Shown: positions 18,758 through 27,978 of the stretch, one piece after another
How positions within the stretch are numbered: the stretch's first letter is position 1
Layout of the letters: each line of letters starts with the position of its first letter
Source of the DNA: Vibrio bathopelagicus
Lineage (GTDB): Bacteria > Pseudomonadota > Gammaproteobacteria > Enterobacterales > Vibrionaceae
Reading direction: 5' to 3'
Assembly (NCBI RefSeq): GCF_014879975.1
Contig: NZ_CP062500.1
Coordinates: 1,240,001-1,304,000, forward strand
DNA: 64,000 bases
Position numbers and translations under genes: made by a program
The notes under the pieces: model-generated
Seen by the model: only the letters and a program-made list of their open reading frames with translations
Database searches by the model: none
What the model was told of the DNA's origin: nothing

Positions 18758-19954
18758 CCAATACCCGTACGCACAGATTAAAGCGGGTACACTTGAATAT
18801 AAGGTCGCGACAAGCGCTGCTTTAGGCGCCATTGCAATCGCTGGGAATAGTGCATCGCCGTCGTTAGAAATTGCGTTACCGACTTGAGCAGAAAGTGGTA
18901 GTGCTCCTGAAAGATAAAGACTAGTAACCAATAACTGAGGCCCACAGCCTGGCAATAGCCCCATCAGCACCCCGGCCAGGGGGAGCATCATGCCCCAACT
19001 TGAGAATAGCGTCGCAAAATCCACATTTGCTATCACAGAGCCAAATTCAAAGAAAAGAAAGGCAACCACAACCCACGCTGTCACGAAGTTAGTATCTTGA
19101 GCCGTTTTTTGTAATGGGTGAGAGCCTACACATTTCTCATCTTCACTTACGGCCGATTTATAATCTTTAATTTCACGAGTCAACCCCCACAAAAACATCG
19201 AGCTAATCAGCAATATAGTGCCTGTCCACTCCATCGACATTTCAGGTAACGCAAGCAACTCGTTGACATCCACTTGAAAAGAACCAAGTAGGGCAACTAC
19301 TGCACCCGGAATAATGAGCACAGACCATAAATAACCTTGCAGGTTGATCGCTTTTTTAGACACCGTTTCTTTGTCATGAGATTGTGATGAGCAGCTACGC
19401 GCTACTTCATTTTTCTCTGTCTGTTTTGGACGTAAGAAATCATCAGCGTGAAAGAGGTTGATGATGCGACCGGACGCAGTGCCGACAATTACGCCCATTG
19501 CCATCATGGCTAAGCCTGTTTTTGGTTCGCTCGCAATCAACAAGAAGGCTGCGTCACCCATGGTGGAAACCAGCACAGCAACGACGGCTCCAAATCCCAA
19601 CTTCCCAGAAATAAATTGCGTGGTAACGACTATCGCACCACCACAACCAGGGAGTGCTCCCATGAATGCAGCAAACACTACTTGGTTAGATCGTGATTGA
19701 TGTACGAGTTTGTTGAAGACGTTGTCTTTGTTGATGTACAAGCTTAACCCGTGGTAAATGGCTAAGGTTAAAGCGACATAACAAGAGACTGCCCAGAATG
19801 CGTCTGATAACGTGGTGACAGTCAATTCTCGCGTAGCAGGAGCCGAAACTAAGGCTGCAAGTGAGATAGGTAAAAGCAGGCGCTTAAAAGACAGTGAAAA
19901 CTGAGTTGTTTTCGCAGCGCTACTGCTTGGCAAAAAAGAGATTAGTCGATCCAT
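18740..19954 (-). CDS. Putative 10TM heavy-metal exporter (ArsP_2-like, possibly manganese)
   Basis: The 404-residue membrane protein has two related halves, each with a GCG core: GALPGCGGAIVVT near residue 98 and GLLPGCGPQLLVT near 340. A hydrophilic loop (about 190-215, with CSSQSHDKE) divides them. I recognise the DUF2899/ArsP_2 group, annotated as 10TM metal exporters or putative manganese transporters; the substrate is not proven. A perfect Fur box lies 44 bases upstream, and the divergent neighbour is a manganese-dependent enzyme, which both fit metal balance. Confidence 0.7.
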   Translation of the reverse strand: MDRLISFLPSSSAAKTTQFSLSFKRLLLPISLAALVSAPATRELTVTTLSDAFWAVSCYVALTLAIYHGLSLYINKDNVFNKLVHQSRSNQVVFAAFMGALPGCGGAIVVTTQFISGKLGFGAVVAVLVSTMGDAAFLLIASEPKTGLAMMAMGVIVGTASGRIINLFHADDFLRPKQTEKNEVARSCSSQSHDKETVSKKAINLQGYLWSVLIIPGAVVALLGSFQVDVNELLALPEMSMEWTGTILLISSMFLWGLTREIKDYKSAVSEDEKCVGSHPLQKTAQDTNFVTAWVVVAFLFFEFGSVIANVDFATLFSSWGMMLPLAGVLMGLLPGCGPQLLVTSLYLSGALPLSAQVGNAISNDGDALFPAIAMAPKAALVATLYSSVPALICAYGYWFMFEL

Positions 19955-19997
19955 AGATGTTACTCAAAATTAGTGGCTTAAGATAAATATATACGAA

Positions 19998-20012
19998 TGA
20001 TAATAATTATCA
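19998..20012. promoter_or_regulatory. Fur box between the metal exporter and ppaC
   Basis: TGATAATAATTATCA is a perfect palindrome and a full match to the 7-1-7 Fur core (TGATAATnATTATCA). It lies 44 bases upstream of the exporter start at 19954 and about 143 upstream of ppaC. Given the position it more likely controls the exporter. Confidence 0.75.
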
Positions 20013-20154
20013 ATTGCATTTGTTATTTTTTATCTATTGTTACCATTGGCTAAACCTAGGAAACATGACCAATCTAAAAAAATGAGGTAAAGTATAGCTA
20101 ATAAAGAGGGGCTCTAAAGGTAGAGTCATAATTGTTAGTGTAATAGGAAGAAAC

Positions 20155-21060
20155 ATGATTTTAGTTGTTGGTCACAAAAACCCTGATAGTGACAGTATTT
20201 GTAGTGCGTTAGTTGCAACGGAGCTTCTTAAAGCTCGTGGCGAGGAAGCGACACCAATTCGCCAAGGCGAGATCAACCGCGAAACTCAACACATTCTAGA
20301 AGTCGCTGGTGCTGAAAAGCCAGAGCTTCGTACTTCTGTTGCTGGTGAGAAAATCTGGCTAGTAGATTACTCAGATCTAGCACAAGCACCAGACGATGTT
20401 GCTGAAGCAGAGATCGTAGGTATTGTCGATCACCACCGTCTAGGTGACGCGATGACAGTTAATCCTATGGAAGCTTGGATCTGGCCTGTTGGTTGTACAA
20501 ACACTGTACTTTTCAACATGTTCAAGATTGAAGGTCACGCTATCTCTCAACAAATCGCTAAGCTAATGATGTCTGCAATTCTTTCAGACACGGTTGGTTT
20601 TGCTTCTCCAACATGTACTCAAAAAGACAAAGACGCTGTTGCTGAGCTTGCTGAAATCGCTGGCGTAACAGACGTTGATGCTTTCATCAAAGCACTTCTA
20701 ATCGCTAAGACAAACATCGAAGGCCTATCTGCTGCACAGCTAGTAGAAAAAGACCTTAAAGGCTACCCATTCAACGGTCGCGATGTTGTTGTTGGTCAAG
20801 TTGAACTTGCTACTCTTGAGCAAGTAGACGGCATGATTGAAGCTCTAGAAGCAGATCTTGAAGCGCGTTGTGAGAAAGATGGTCTAGCGTTCGCTGCAGT
20901 AATGCTTACAGATATCACTACAGCTCAAACTCGTCTTCTATACAAAGGTGAGTGGGCTGATAAACTGGTTAAATTCGAGAAAGACGGTGTATTGATGATG
21001 GAAAATACACTTAGCCGTAAGAAGCAAGGTTGGCCTTGGCTTCAAGGCGAGCTTGTTTAA
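20155..21060 (+). CDS. ppaC: Manganese-dependent inorganic pyrophosphatase (family II)
   Basis: This soluble DHH-family enzyme hydrolyses pyrophosphate and needs Mn2+. At 301 residues it matches the CBS-free PpaC type. The metal ligands are visible in GHKNPDSDS (residues 6-14), LVDYSD (about 70) and the DHH motif VDHHRLGD (about 97), with the substrate-binding SRKKQGWPWL at the end. AGGAAGAA precedes the ATG. It is divergent from the metal exporter. Confidence 0.95.
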   Translation: MILVVGHKNPDSDSICSALVATELLKARGEEATPIRQGEINRETQHILEVAGAEKPELRTSVAGEKIWLVDYSDLAQAPDDVAEAEIVGIVDHHRLGDAMTVNPMEAWIWPVGCTNTVLFNMFKIEGHAISQQIAKLMMSAILSDTVGFASPTCTQKDKDAVAELAEIAGVTDVDAFIKALLIAKTNIEGLSAAQLVEKDLKGYPFNGRDVVVGQVELATLEQVDGMIEALEADLEARCEKDGLAFAAVMLTDITTAQTRLLYKGEWADKLVKFEKDGVLMMENTLSRKKQGWPWLQGELV

Positions 21061-21077
21061 CCAAGTCGCTTAATTAT

Positions 21078-21106
21078 AAACGCCTGCTAATTTAGCAGGC
21101 GTTTTT
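21078..21106 (+). terminator. Terminator of ppaC
   Basis: The stem AAACGCCTGCTAA and its complement is followed by TTTTT, 17 bases after the stop. Confidence 0.92.
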
Positions 21107-21200
21107 CTTTGAAGTAGACTTTCTTCTCAATAGAAATATTTGAAGTTAATACTACTCAGCATAAAATGAACAAAGTTACTGACTAACGTAGGAAATTAAG

Positions 21201-21590
21201 ATGACTACACAGCTAGACGATAAAAAAATCGCTGAAATTAATAAGTATACGGGTGAGCAACGCCTGAAATACTGTGTGAAAGAAATCGTAGCAAACCGTG
21301 AAGTATGGATCTTAACCGATGAGCACGGTTGTGTGATGCTGAACACCGAAGACGAAGATTGTGTTCCAGTATGGCCAAACCAAGAGTTCGCAGAATCGTG
21401 GGCGACGGGTGATTGGTCTGAGTGTAAAGCAGAGTCTATCTCTTTGAACAAGTGGCACAGTCGCTGGACGAATGGTCTAGAAGACGATGAACTTGCCGTT
21501 GTGGTATTCCCGAACGAACAAGAAGAAGGGGTTATCTTGTTCCCTGATGAGTTCGACTTTGAACTGAAGAAGCAGGCGGCTAAGCGCTAA
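21201..21590 (+). CDS. DUF2750-family protein
   Basis: The 129-residue soluble, acidic protein has the conserved segments I recall for DUF2750: REVWILTDEHGCVML, VPVWPNQEFAESWATGDW and the ending VILFPDEFDFEL. Its function is unknown. A clear ribosome site (TAGGAAAT) precedes the ATG. It stands alone and has no visible partner. Confidence 0.8.
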   Translation: MTTQLDDKKIAEINKYTGEQRLKYCVKEIVANREVWILTDEHGCVMLNTEDEDCVPVWPNQEFAESWATGDWSECKAESISLNKWHSRWTNGLEDDELAVVVFPNEQEEGVILFPDEFDFELKKQAAKR

Positions 21591-21699
21591 CTCTCTCGTG
21601 AAATTGTAAGCCAGCGTTGTCTTACCTCGGACAGCGCTGTCGTTCTATTCTTCCCTTCTAAGCTGCTTTCCAAAAAAGAAAGTAACACTTAACTGAGTT

Positions 21700-21768
21700 C
21701 CGTTAGTACCCAATTCTTCTGTTAGTAACCAGTTATTCCGTTAATACTTGATCATTCCGTTAGTAACC
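21700..21768. repeat. 19 bp tandem repeat, four units, at the 3' end of the DUF2927 gene
   Basis: Related 12-base cores (CCGTTAGTACCC, CTGTTAGTAACC, CCGTTAATACTT, CCGTTAGTAACC) start at 21700, 21719, 21738 and 21757, an exact 19-base period. The fourth unit contains the stop codon of the minus-strand gene (21760-21762). The other three lie past the stop. Confidence 0.8.
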
Positions 21769-22560
21769 AATCAATTGATACAAAGGCGCCTGCAGTGCAG
21801 CTTTAGAAGCTTGTTGAAGAACGCCTGTTTCGCTGTATCTCTTCAATATCTTTCGAACAATGGGCTTTGCTTCTGTTTCGGTCATTCCAACCTTCAATTC
21901 TGGTTCATACAACAGCTTTAGCAGCACCACATCTAATGGCGATAATAAGTCTTCAGGCGTGTAGTCATTGAATATAGAAGGGTAGGCTTTGTCTGAGTCA
22001 TTGGGTAACCCAAGTACCTGTGTGATTTCTTCAACAATACATGCGACCAGCTTTCCTCTTGCTCTCGCTTGATCCACTGGGATCACAATCCCTGCATATA
22101 CAATCTCCCCTTTGGAATTAGTTCGATAGCCTGCAGTACAGATAGCGCTATTTAGATGCTGTGTTGATTTCAGTTTGAGTACTGTTTTGGCTTCTGCTAT
22201 CCATTTGCTTTGTCGCGTGTATACCCATTTGACGTTGGCTTCGGACTCTCTTCTAACGAGTGAAATAGGATGCTGGGTAACTTCAGCTAAGTGTTGGATA
22301 TGAAGCTCTGTAAGCTCTTGATGTAGTTCTTTGTCGCCGACTCTGTGATCGACCCAAATCTTAATAGGTTGCTTCCACTTGGCGAGCGGTTTGTTGCCTT
22401 GAGCGTATTCATGGCGTAAAGCGACATCATAAAATGCGTTTTCGACAAACGTTTTATCAAGCCAAGTGAGTGGTGTGCTGGCAACGTTGAAAGAAAGCAG
22501 TGTTAATAAAGGAAGTGCAAGTAAGATAATTGGTGTGAGGTTTGGAATTGGTATCAACAA
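21760..22560 (-). CDS. DUF2927-family exported or anchored protein
   Basis: The protein of about 266 residues begins with a hydrophobic segment (LLALPLLTLLSFNVA) that fits a signal peptide or anchor. I recognise the DUF2927 group by IKIWVDHRVGD, the IVPVDQARARGKLVACIVEEITQVLGLPND region (shape of a zincin-like E-E-x-T-Q site, but no HExxH) and YTPEDLLSPLDVVLLKLLYEP. I start at the TTG at 22560 behind a full AAGGAGG site; an upstream ATG has none. It follows sapF by about 80 bases on the same strand. Confidence 0.7.
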   Translation of the reverse strand: MLIPIPNLTPIILLALPLLTLLSFNVASTPLTWLDKTFVENAFYDVALRHEYAQGNKPLAKWKQPIKIWVDHRVGDKELHQELTELHIQHLAEVTQHPISLVRRESEANVKWVYTRQSKWIAEAKTVLKLKSTQHLNSAICTAGYRTNSKGEIVYAGIVIPVDQARARGKLVACIVEEITQVLGLPNDSDKAYPSIFNDYTPEDLLSPLDVVLLKLLYEPELKVGMTETEAKPIVRKILKRYSETGVLQQASKAALQAPLYQLIGY

Positions 22561-22637
22561 GTGTTTCTCCTCCTTGAGAACCACATCGAAACCTCCCATC
22601 TCTACGTTCTTATTAGCGATGGGAGCGAGGTTATGAG

Positions 22638-23420
22638 CTAGTGGTTTGGCGCTTTGAAGAAGTGACTTTCTACCAGTCTTTGAGTGATCTGGTGGGTCGG
22701 GTTGGTGAGCACCTCATGTGTTTCACCAGACTCAACGACATTTCCTTCGTGCATGACAATGATCTTATCGGTGATGTGCTTAACGATACCGATATGCTGA
22801 GACACGTAAACAAACGATACGCCCATCTCTTCTTGCAGCTCTAAGAACAGGTTGATGATCTGAGAACGCATCGCCATGTCTAAACCATTCAATGCTTCGT
22901 CTGCAACAATGATTGATGGTTGAAGGATTAAGGCGCGCGCCAAACATACCCTTTGTTTTTGACCAGCAGCTAACATCTGCGGGTAAAAGTAGGCGTGCTC
23001 TGGTAAGAGTCCAACACGCAGCAAAGTCTCTTTCACGCGCTTCATGCGCGCTTCTGGAGGCATTCCCGTATTTCGCTTTAAAGGGCCTTCAAGGATTCGA
23101 CCTATCTGTATACGCGGGTTAAGTGAGGTGTTGGGATCTTGGAAGATCATACGAATCAGCTTACAGCGCGTCGAATAGTCTTTGTGCTCCAGTCTTTCAC
23201 CGTTAACTCGAATTTCGCCTGAAGTGGGCTCTACCATACCTGCAAGCATTCGTGCCAATGTAGATTTGCCAGAGCCGTTTTGGCCGATAAAACCAATGGT
23301 TTGACCGGCTTCCAGACTAAAGCTCACAGGTTTGACTGCCTGATGAATCTTTTTACGAAAAAGGCCAGAGCGTGTCGTAAAGTCTTTTGATAACTCACTG
23401 ACTTCTAATAGTGCACTCAT
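22638..23420 (-). CDS. sapF: Sap peptide transporter ATPase SapF
   Basis: SapF is one of two ATPases of the Sap peptide/putrescine-type importer, linked to antimicrobial-peptide resistance and, in E. coli, to potassium uptake. The 260-residue protein has Walker [10 protein letters not shown], Walker B IIVADEAL and a D-loop. The ABC signature is LAAGQKQR instead of LSGGQ, as in other SapF proteins. It overlaps sapD by four bases and is the last sap gene. Confidence 0.93.
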   Translation of the reverse strand: MSALLEVSELSKDFTTRSGLFRKKIHQAVKPVSFSLEAGQTIGFIGQNGSGKSTLARMLAGMVEPTSGEIRVNGERLEHKDYSTRCKLIRMIFQDPNTSLNPRIQIGRILEGPLKRNTGMPPEARMKRVKETLLRVGLLPEHAYFYPQMLAAGQKQRVCLARALILQPSIIVADEALNGLDMAMRSQIINLFLELQEEMGVSFVYVSQHIGIVKHITDKIIVMHEGNVVESGETHEVLTNPTHQITQRLVESHFFKAPNH

Positions 23421-24418
23421 GATTTCTTTTTCTTCTCCATATTAAGAGGGAAGTGACAACTAAACTTGTGGTTTTTAAGACGTTTGGTATGAGGGATCTC
23501 AACACATTGCCTCTGTGCGTACGGGCAACGCGGACCTAGCCGGCAACCTATCGGTAGATGCTGCAATGGAGGAATTGACCCTGGCAGCGATTGCAACTTT
23601 TCTTTGTGTGGAATCCAATCGTTGAAGTCGGGCATCGCTTTTAGTAGCGCGACTGTATAGGGGTGCTTTGGTACATCCAACAGCTTTGCTGTATCAGCAG
23701 ATTCGACGGATTGACCACAATACATAACGGTAATTCGTGTCGCCCACTGAGTGATGGTCGTTAAATCGTGTCCGATGAGGAGAATTGTCGTGTTGTGAAG
23801 TTGATTCATCCGACTCAACAAGCGCAAGATCTGCGATTGAGTAATTGGATCGAGATCGTTAGTCGGCTCATCAGCAATCAAGATCTTTGGCTTGGCAGCA
23901 ATCGCCATCGCAATCATGACTTTTTGACATTCACCATCAGTCAGCTCATACGAATAGCTTTCCATCAGGCGAGAATGATCTTTAATGCCGACTTTATGCA
24001 GCAGAGCAATGGCCTGTTTCTTACGCCATTTGAATCGTTGCCACCATCGACCCTCGAATGAATATGAAGGAATCGCTTCAATCAGCTGATGACCCACTTT
24101 TTCAGAGGGGTCAAGACAGGTAGATGGTTCTTGGAAGATCATCGCGATATCGCGTGCTATGACACGGCGTCGTTCTCTGGGTGTCAGCTGAAGTAAATCG
24201 ATATTGCCAAGGCGCATTCGGTCAGCGGACACTTTCCAGTTTTCTTTACAAACACCGACGATCGCTTTCGCAACCAAGCTTTTGCCTGAACCAGATTCAC
24301 CTACCAGACCACGAATTTCCCCTTCATTCAGGGTAATACTCATTCGATCAACGGCTTTAACCATCCCTTGCGGCGTTTCAATTTCGATGGTTAGGTGTCG
24401 AATATCAAGTAACGGCAT
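23417..24418 (-). CDS. sapD: Sap peptide transporter ATPase SapD
   Basis: SapD is the second ATPase. The 333-residue protein has Walker [10 protein letters not shown], Walker B ILIADEPT and the oligopeptide-type C-terminal extension with a cysteine cluster ([15 protein letters not shown]), which in related oligopeptide transporters holds an Fe-S or metal site. The signature region reads LTDGECQK in place of LSGGQ, a family trait. It abuts sapC (stop/start overlap at 24418). Confidence 0.93.
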   Translation of the reverse strand: MPLLDIRHLTIEIETPQGMVKAVDRMSITLNEGEIRGLVGESGSGKSLVAKAIVGVCKENWKVSADRMRLGNIDLLQLTPRERRRVIARDIAMIFQEPSTCLDPSEKVGHQLIEAIPSYSFEGRWWQRFKWRKKQAIALLHKVGIKDHSRLMESYSYELTDGECQKVMIAMAIAAKPKILIADEPTNDLDPITQSQILRLLSRMNQLHNTTILLIGHDLTTITQWATRITVMYCGQSVESADTAKLLDVPKHPYTVALLKAMPDFNDWIPHKEKLQSLPGSIPPLQHLPIGCRLGPRCPYAQRQCVEIPHTKRLKNHKFSCHFPLNMEKKKKS

Positions 24419-25305
24419 TATTCGATTCCTGCATTTAGCGCTTGGCGAACACCTTCACCCACGAGGTTAACAACGATAACGGTAAACATAATAGCTAAGC
24501 CGGGTAGGGTTACTGTCCATGGTGCGAGGTAAATCAGTTCGACTGAGTCACCCAAGATTGAGCCCCACTCAGTACTCGGTGCTTGTGCGCCTAAACCTAA
24601 GAAGCCCAAAGCGGTAATATCGAGAATGGCGACTGACAGTGCAAGTGTAATCTCAAGCGCAACAACGGTTAGGATATTAGGAACAATCGAGTTCCATAAC
24701 AAATAGAAGTCGTTCGCACCATCAAGACGTGAAGCAAGAATATAGTCTTTCTCTACCTCGGCATGCACGGCAATGTACACCGAGCGGATAAAGCGCGGGA
24801 TCAAAGCTAAGCACAGCGCCAGTAAGATATTAAATTCACCAAAGCCGAGAAAAGCCACAAAGATGATAGCGAGCAGCAAAGACGGAATCGACATAACGGT
24901 ATCAAGCAGGTGGTTTAGCGTGCTTGATAGCAACCCACGAGTCATTCCCGCGAGAACGCCAATCAGGCAGCCTATGACCGCTGCAATGAAGGTAATGATA
25001 ACCGCTGCGCCAAAGGTCAGCTGTGATCCAATAATCAGACGAGAGAGAATGTCTCGACCCAAGTCATCAGTACCAAGGAAGTATTCAACCGTGCCAGCTG
25101 GATCCCAAGAAGGCGGTGTTAACAAATGCCCCGTTTGTTCTTGAGAATCGTGTGGAGCCAACCAAGGTGACGTTATCGTCACTAAAATGATCAGTCCCAA
25201 ACACCATAATCCAAACATCGCTAGATTGTTGGCACGAAAGCTTCGCCAGAAACGCTCAAACTGGGTTGGAATTTGTTCTTCCTGGTAGACGTTATTTGTT
25301 AGCAT
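24418..25305 (-). CDS. sapC: Sap peptide transporter permease SapC
   Basis: The 295-residue permease is of the DppC type, with an N-terminal cytoplasmic segment, about six membrane helices and the coupling motif region [13 protein letters not shown] followed by [24 protein letters not shown] marks the DppC/OppC group. It overlaps sapB by 14 bases. Confidence 0.93.
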   Translation of the reverse strand: MLTNNVYQEEQIPTQFERFWRSFRANNLAMFGLWCLGLIILVTITSPWLAPHDSQEQTGHLLTPPSWDPAGTVEYFLGTDDLGRDILSRLIIGSQLTFGAAVIITFIAAVIGCLIGVLAGMTRGLLSSTLNHLLDTVMSIPSLLLAIIFVAFLGFGEFNILLALCLALIPRFIRSVYIAVHAEVEKDYILASRLDGANDFYLLWNSIVPNILTVVALEITLALSVAILDITALGFLGLGAQAPSTEWGSILGDSVELIYLAPWTVTLPGLAIMFTVIVVNLVGEGVRQALNAGIE

Positions 25306-26254
25306 ACCATTCCTTCCTTACCAGTGGATTGACCATTGCGCCCAATAGATCTGACAAAATATTCGCAGTCAGAACCAGCGTCGCGACCACAATCACGCCC
25401 GCTTGAATTGAAACATAATCTTGATTAGACAGAGCATCGAGTAGCCAACGACCAATACCTGGCCAGTTGAAGATAGACTCAGTGATAATAGCCAGCGTTA
25501 ACATACTTGATAGTTGAACACCGACCTTTGGAATGATCGGTGGAATCGCATTTCTTAGCACGTGCTGGGTGATGATCTCTCGCGTTGAAAGACCTTTAAT
25601 TCGTGCTGCACGGATGTAGTTTTGTGTCATGACTTCCGCCACAGATGCACGCATCAATCGAATTACCTGAGTGGTTGGCGCTAGTGCTAAAACCAGACAA
25701 GGCAATGCCATATGCTCTATGACACTTTGCAAAGCGTGCGCGCGATATTTACCTTCAGCGAAGAACGCATCGATCATCGCAAAGCCAGTCACATGTTCAA
25801 TTTCGTAGAGCAGATCGTAACGACCACCAACCGGGAACATCTCGAAGTGCAAAGAGAACACCATGATCATTAGCAACGCAACCCAAAAGATCGGCGCCGA
25901 GTAACCTGCCATCGAGGTAAACGATATGGTGGTATCGACAAACTTGCCTTGTTTCATGCCCGCAATCGTACCAAAAGGAATACCGATAAATAGCGCGAGA
26001 ATAAAGGCAAAGAAACACAGCTCTAGAGTGGCAGGAAACACCACAACCAGCTCATCAATGATAGGGACACCATGCTTGCTCAAACCAAAGTTAAGCGTTG
26101 ATAACTCTGTGATATAGCTAATCCAGCCAGGCCAGAAATCTTGAATCGCCCAAGGTGAAGTCTGATCTAGTCGAAGCAGGGAAAAGCCCACTAATGTAAG
26201 AATAGCGAGGGTAATGACGAATAAGTTAACGCGTCTCAGTGTGTACCAAAACAT
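25292..26254 (-). CDS. sapB: Sap peptide transporter permease SapB
   Basis: The 320-residue permease is of the DppB type with a membrane helix at the extreme N-terminus and the coupling segment NYIRAARIKGLSTREIITQHVLRNA. The PALPCLVLALAPTTQV-type stretch (MALPCLVLALAPTT) and ITESIFNWPGIGRWL are typical. It starts right at the sapA stop and forms a tight operon. Confidence 0.93.
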   Translation of the reverse strand: MFWYTLRRVNLFVITLAILTLVGFSLLRLDQTSPWAIQDFWPGWISYITELSTLNFGLSKHGVPIIDELVVVFPATLELCFFAFILALFIGIPFGTIAGMKQGKFVDTTISFTSMAGYSAPIFWVALLMIMVFSLHFEMFPVGGRYDLLYEIEHVTGFAMIDAFFAEGKYRAHALQSVIEHMALPCLVLALAPTTQVIRLMRASVAEVMTQNYIRAARIKGLSTREIITQHVLRNAIPPIIPKVGVQLSSMLTLAIITESIFNWPGIGRWLLDALSNQDYVSIQAGVIVVATLVLTANILSDLLGAMVNPLVRKEWYANK

Positions 26255-27876
26255 CAGCGCACCTCTCTTCTGACTTGATCAAAAGGTTGGGCATTGAACG
26301 GACTCTGTTTAAATCCGGTCAGTGAGCGGTCGTGCACGCGAAATTGAACACCGTGAGCCAGAGGTATCACAGGAACTTCTTCATTGAGAATATTTTGGGC
26401 TTGTCGATACAAGTTCACACGGTGCCTTTGTTGATTGATTTCCAAAGCGAGATCCAGAAGGAAGTCAAAGTCTGAGTTACACCACATAGAAACGTTTAAT
26501 CCGGCACGTTCAGAGCTGCAAGAGAGCAGGGGACGTAAGAAGTTATCTGGGTCACCCGTATTACCAATCCAGCCAGTCAGAAGCAGATCGGTAGAGGCGA
26601 TAGAAGACAGCTGTGTGCGGTCGAATCGGTCATCGGTATAGAGTTTCAGTTCGATGCCTATGTCGGCCAAGTTAGCTTGGATTAATTCTGCGGTTTTTCT
26701 TGGGCTCGGGTTGTAAGCTCTTGGCTCTAGAGGAACCCACATTGAAAGCTCTAGCCCCGGTTCCACGCCTGCTTCTTTAAGAAGCGCAACGGCGTAGTTG
26801 CGGTCATAGCGAACTTGAACACTGTCTTTTTGGTAAGCCCAAGAGGTAGGTGGTAACAGAGTGTAGGCTTTCGTGCCCGTACCGTAATAAACAGAATCGA
26901 GAATGTTTTGGCGGTTAATGGCTAAATTCAAAGCCTTTCTTACACGAGAGTCACGCAGTGCAGGGTGCTCAGTGTTGAGCGCGATGAAAGAGACATTGAC
27001 CGCTGGCGTGGCGGAAATTTTTAACTCTTCATGAGCTTGAATAATAGGGATTTGGCTAGAGATCGGTGAATTCAACACGTCACACTCACTGCGCAGAAGC
27101 TTGGCAAGCGTCCCCGTACCACGTTGTGAAGTGTCGAACACAACTTGGTCCATTTGCACGTCACCCTTCCAGTAGTGCTTGTTCTTTTTCAATCGCACTA
27201 GGTCATTGATTTGGTATTCGTCTAGGTAAAAGGGGCCCGTACCGACAGGCTTAGAGTCGAGTTCGTTTTTCTCGTCAGAGGCCACAAGCTTGTTGGCGTA
27301 CTCTTTGGAGTGAATGACGGCGTAGCTGGTAGCGATATTGTTGAGGAATGAATTGTCAGGGCGACTTAATTGGAATTTTACGGTTAGATCATCGACCGCC
27401 GTAATATCAACAATCAGGTTTTGAAAATCGATGCCAGCAAACCATGGATATAAACCGCCACCCACATAATGGAATGGGTTGGAGCTATCAACAATACGTT
27501 CGAAACTAAAGACCACATCTTGTGCATTCAAGCTACGAGTCGGTGTAAACCAATCGGTGGTTTGGAACGAAACGTTTGGTCGCAATGTGAAGGTGTACTC
27601 TGTACCTGATTTATCGACAGACCAGCTGGTTGCTAGGTTCTGTTTTGGTCGATATGTCATGGGATCAAGAGTGAGCAGCGTGTCGAAGATTTGAGGACTC
27701 AACGATTCTGAGGTAATGCCACTATCAACCAGTTGTGGATTGAACGTACTAGGGTTACCTTGGCCACAATAAGTGAAGCCTTTTTCACGGATTTGCTCGT
27801 GATCGACACTTTCACCACATCCAGCTAAAAAGCCCAGCGTGCAGATGCTCAGTGATAGTCTTATTAGTGCTTTCAT
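26254..27876 (-). CDS. sapA: Sap peptide-binding lipoprotein SapA
   Basis: SapA is the periplasmic substrate-binding component (SBP_bac_5 family, 540 residues). The N-terminus has a signal with lipobox FLAGC, so it is predicted as a lipid-anchored protein. The family segments YTFTLRPNVSFQ, ALNLAINRQNILDSV and the closing VPVIPLAHGVQFRV are seen. It is the first gene of sapABCDF. The pspF gene follows the same strand about 100 bases upstream of it. Confidence 0.93.
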   Translation of the reverse strand: MKALIRLSLSICTLGFLAGCGESVDHEQIREKGFTYCGQGNPSTFNPQLVDSGITSESLSPQIFDTLLTLDPMTYRPKQNLATSWSVDKSGTEYTFTLRPNVSFQTTDWFTPTRSLNAQDVVFSFERIVDSSNPFHYVGGGLYPWFAGIDFQNLIVDITAVDDLTVKFQLSRPDNSFLNNIATSYAVIHSKEYANKLVASDEKNELDSKPVGTGPFYLDEYQINDLVRLKKNKHYWKGDVQMDQVVFDTSQRGTGTLAKLLRSECDVLNSPISSQIPIIQAHEELKISATPAVNVSFIALNTEHPALRDSRVRKALNLAINRQNILDSVYYGTGTKAYTLLPPTSWAYQKDSVQVRYDRNYAVALLKEAGVEPGLELSMWVPLEPRAYNPSPRKTAELIQANLADIGIELKLYTDDRFDRTQLSSIASTDLLLTGWIGNTGDPDNFLRPLLSCSSERAGLNVSMWCNSDFDFLLDLALEINQQRHRVNLYRQAQNILNEEVPVIPLAHGVQFRVHDRSLTGFKQSPFNAQPFDQVRREVR

Positions 27877-27978
27877 AAAAAGAAATACTTTTCGAAACGA
27901 GGCGTTAGAGGAGCCTCAAGATCCGGACAATTTAACATTTTATTTATTCGGCTCCAAATAATAATCAAGCGTGGACAG

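Noticed and set aside
22561-22599. ATG 22599 as the start of the DUF2927 gene
   Set aside because: No ribosome site precedes it, while the TTG at 22560 has a full AAGGAGG site.
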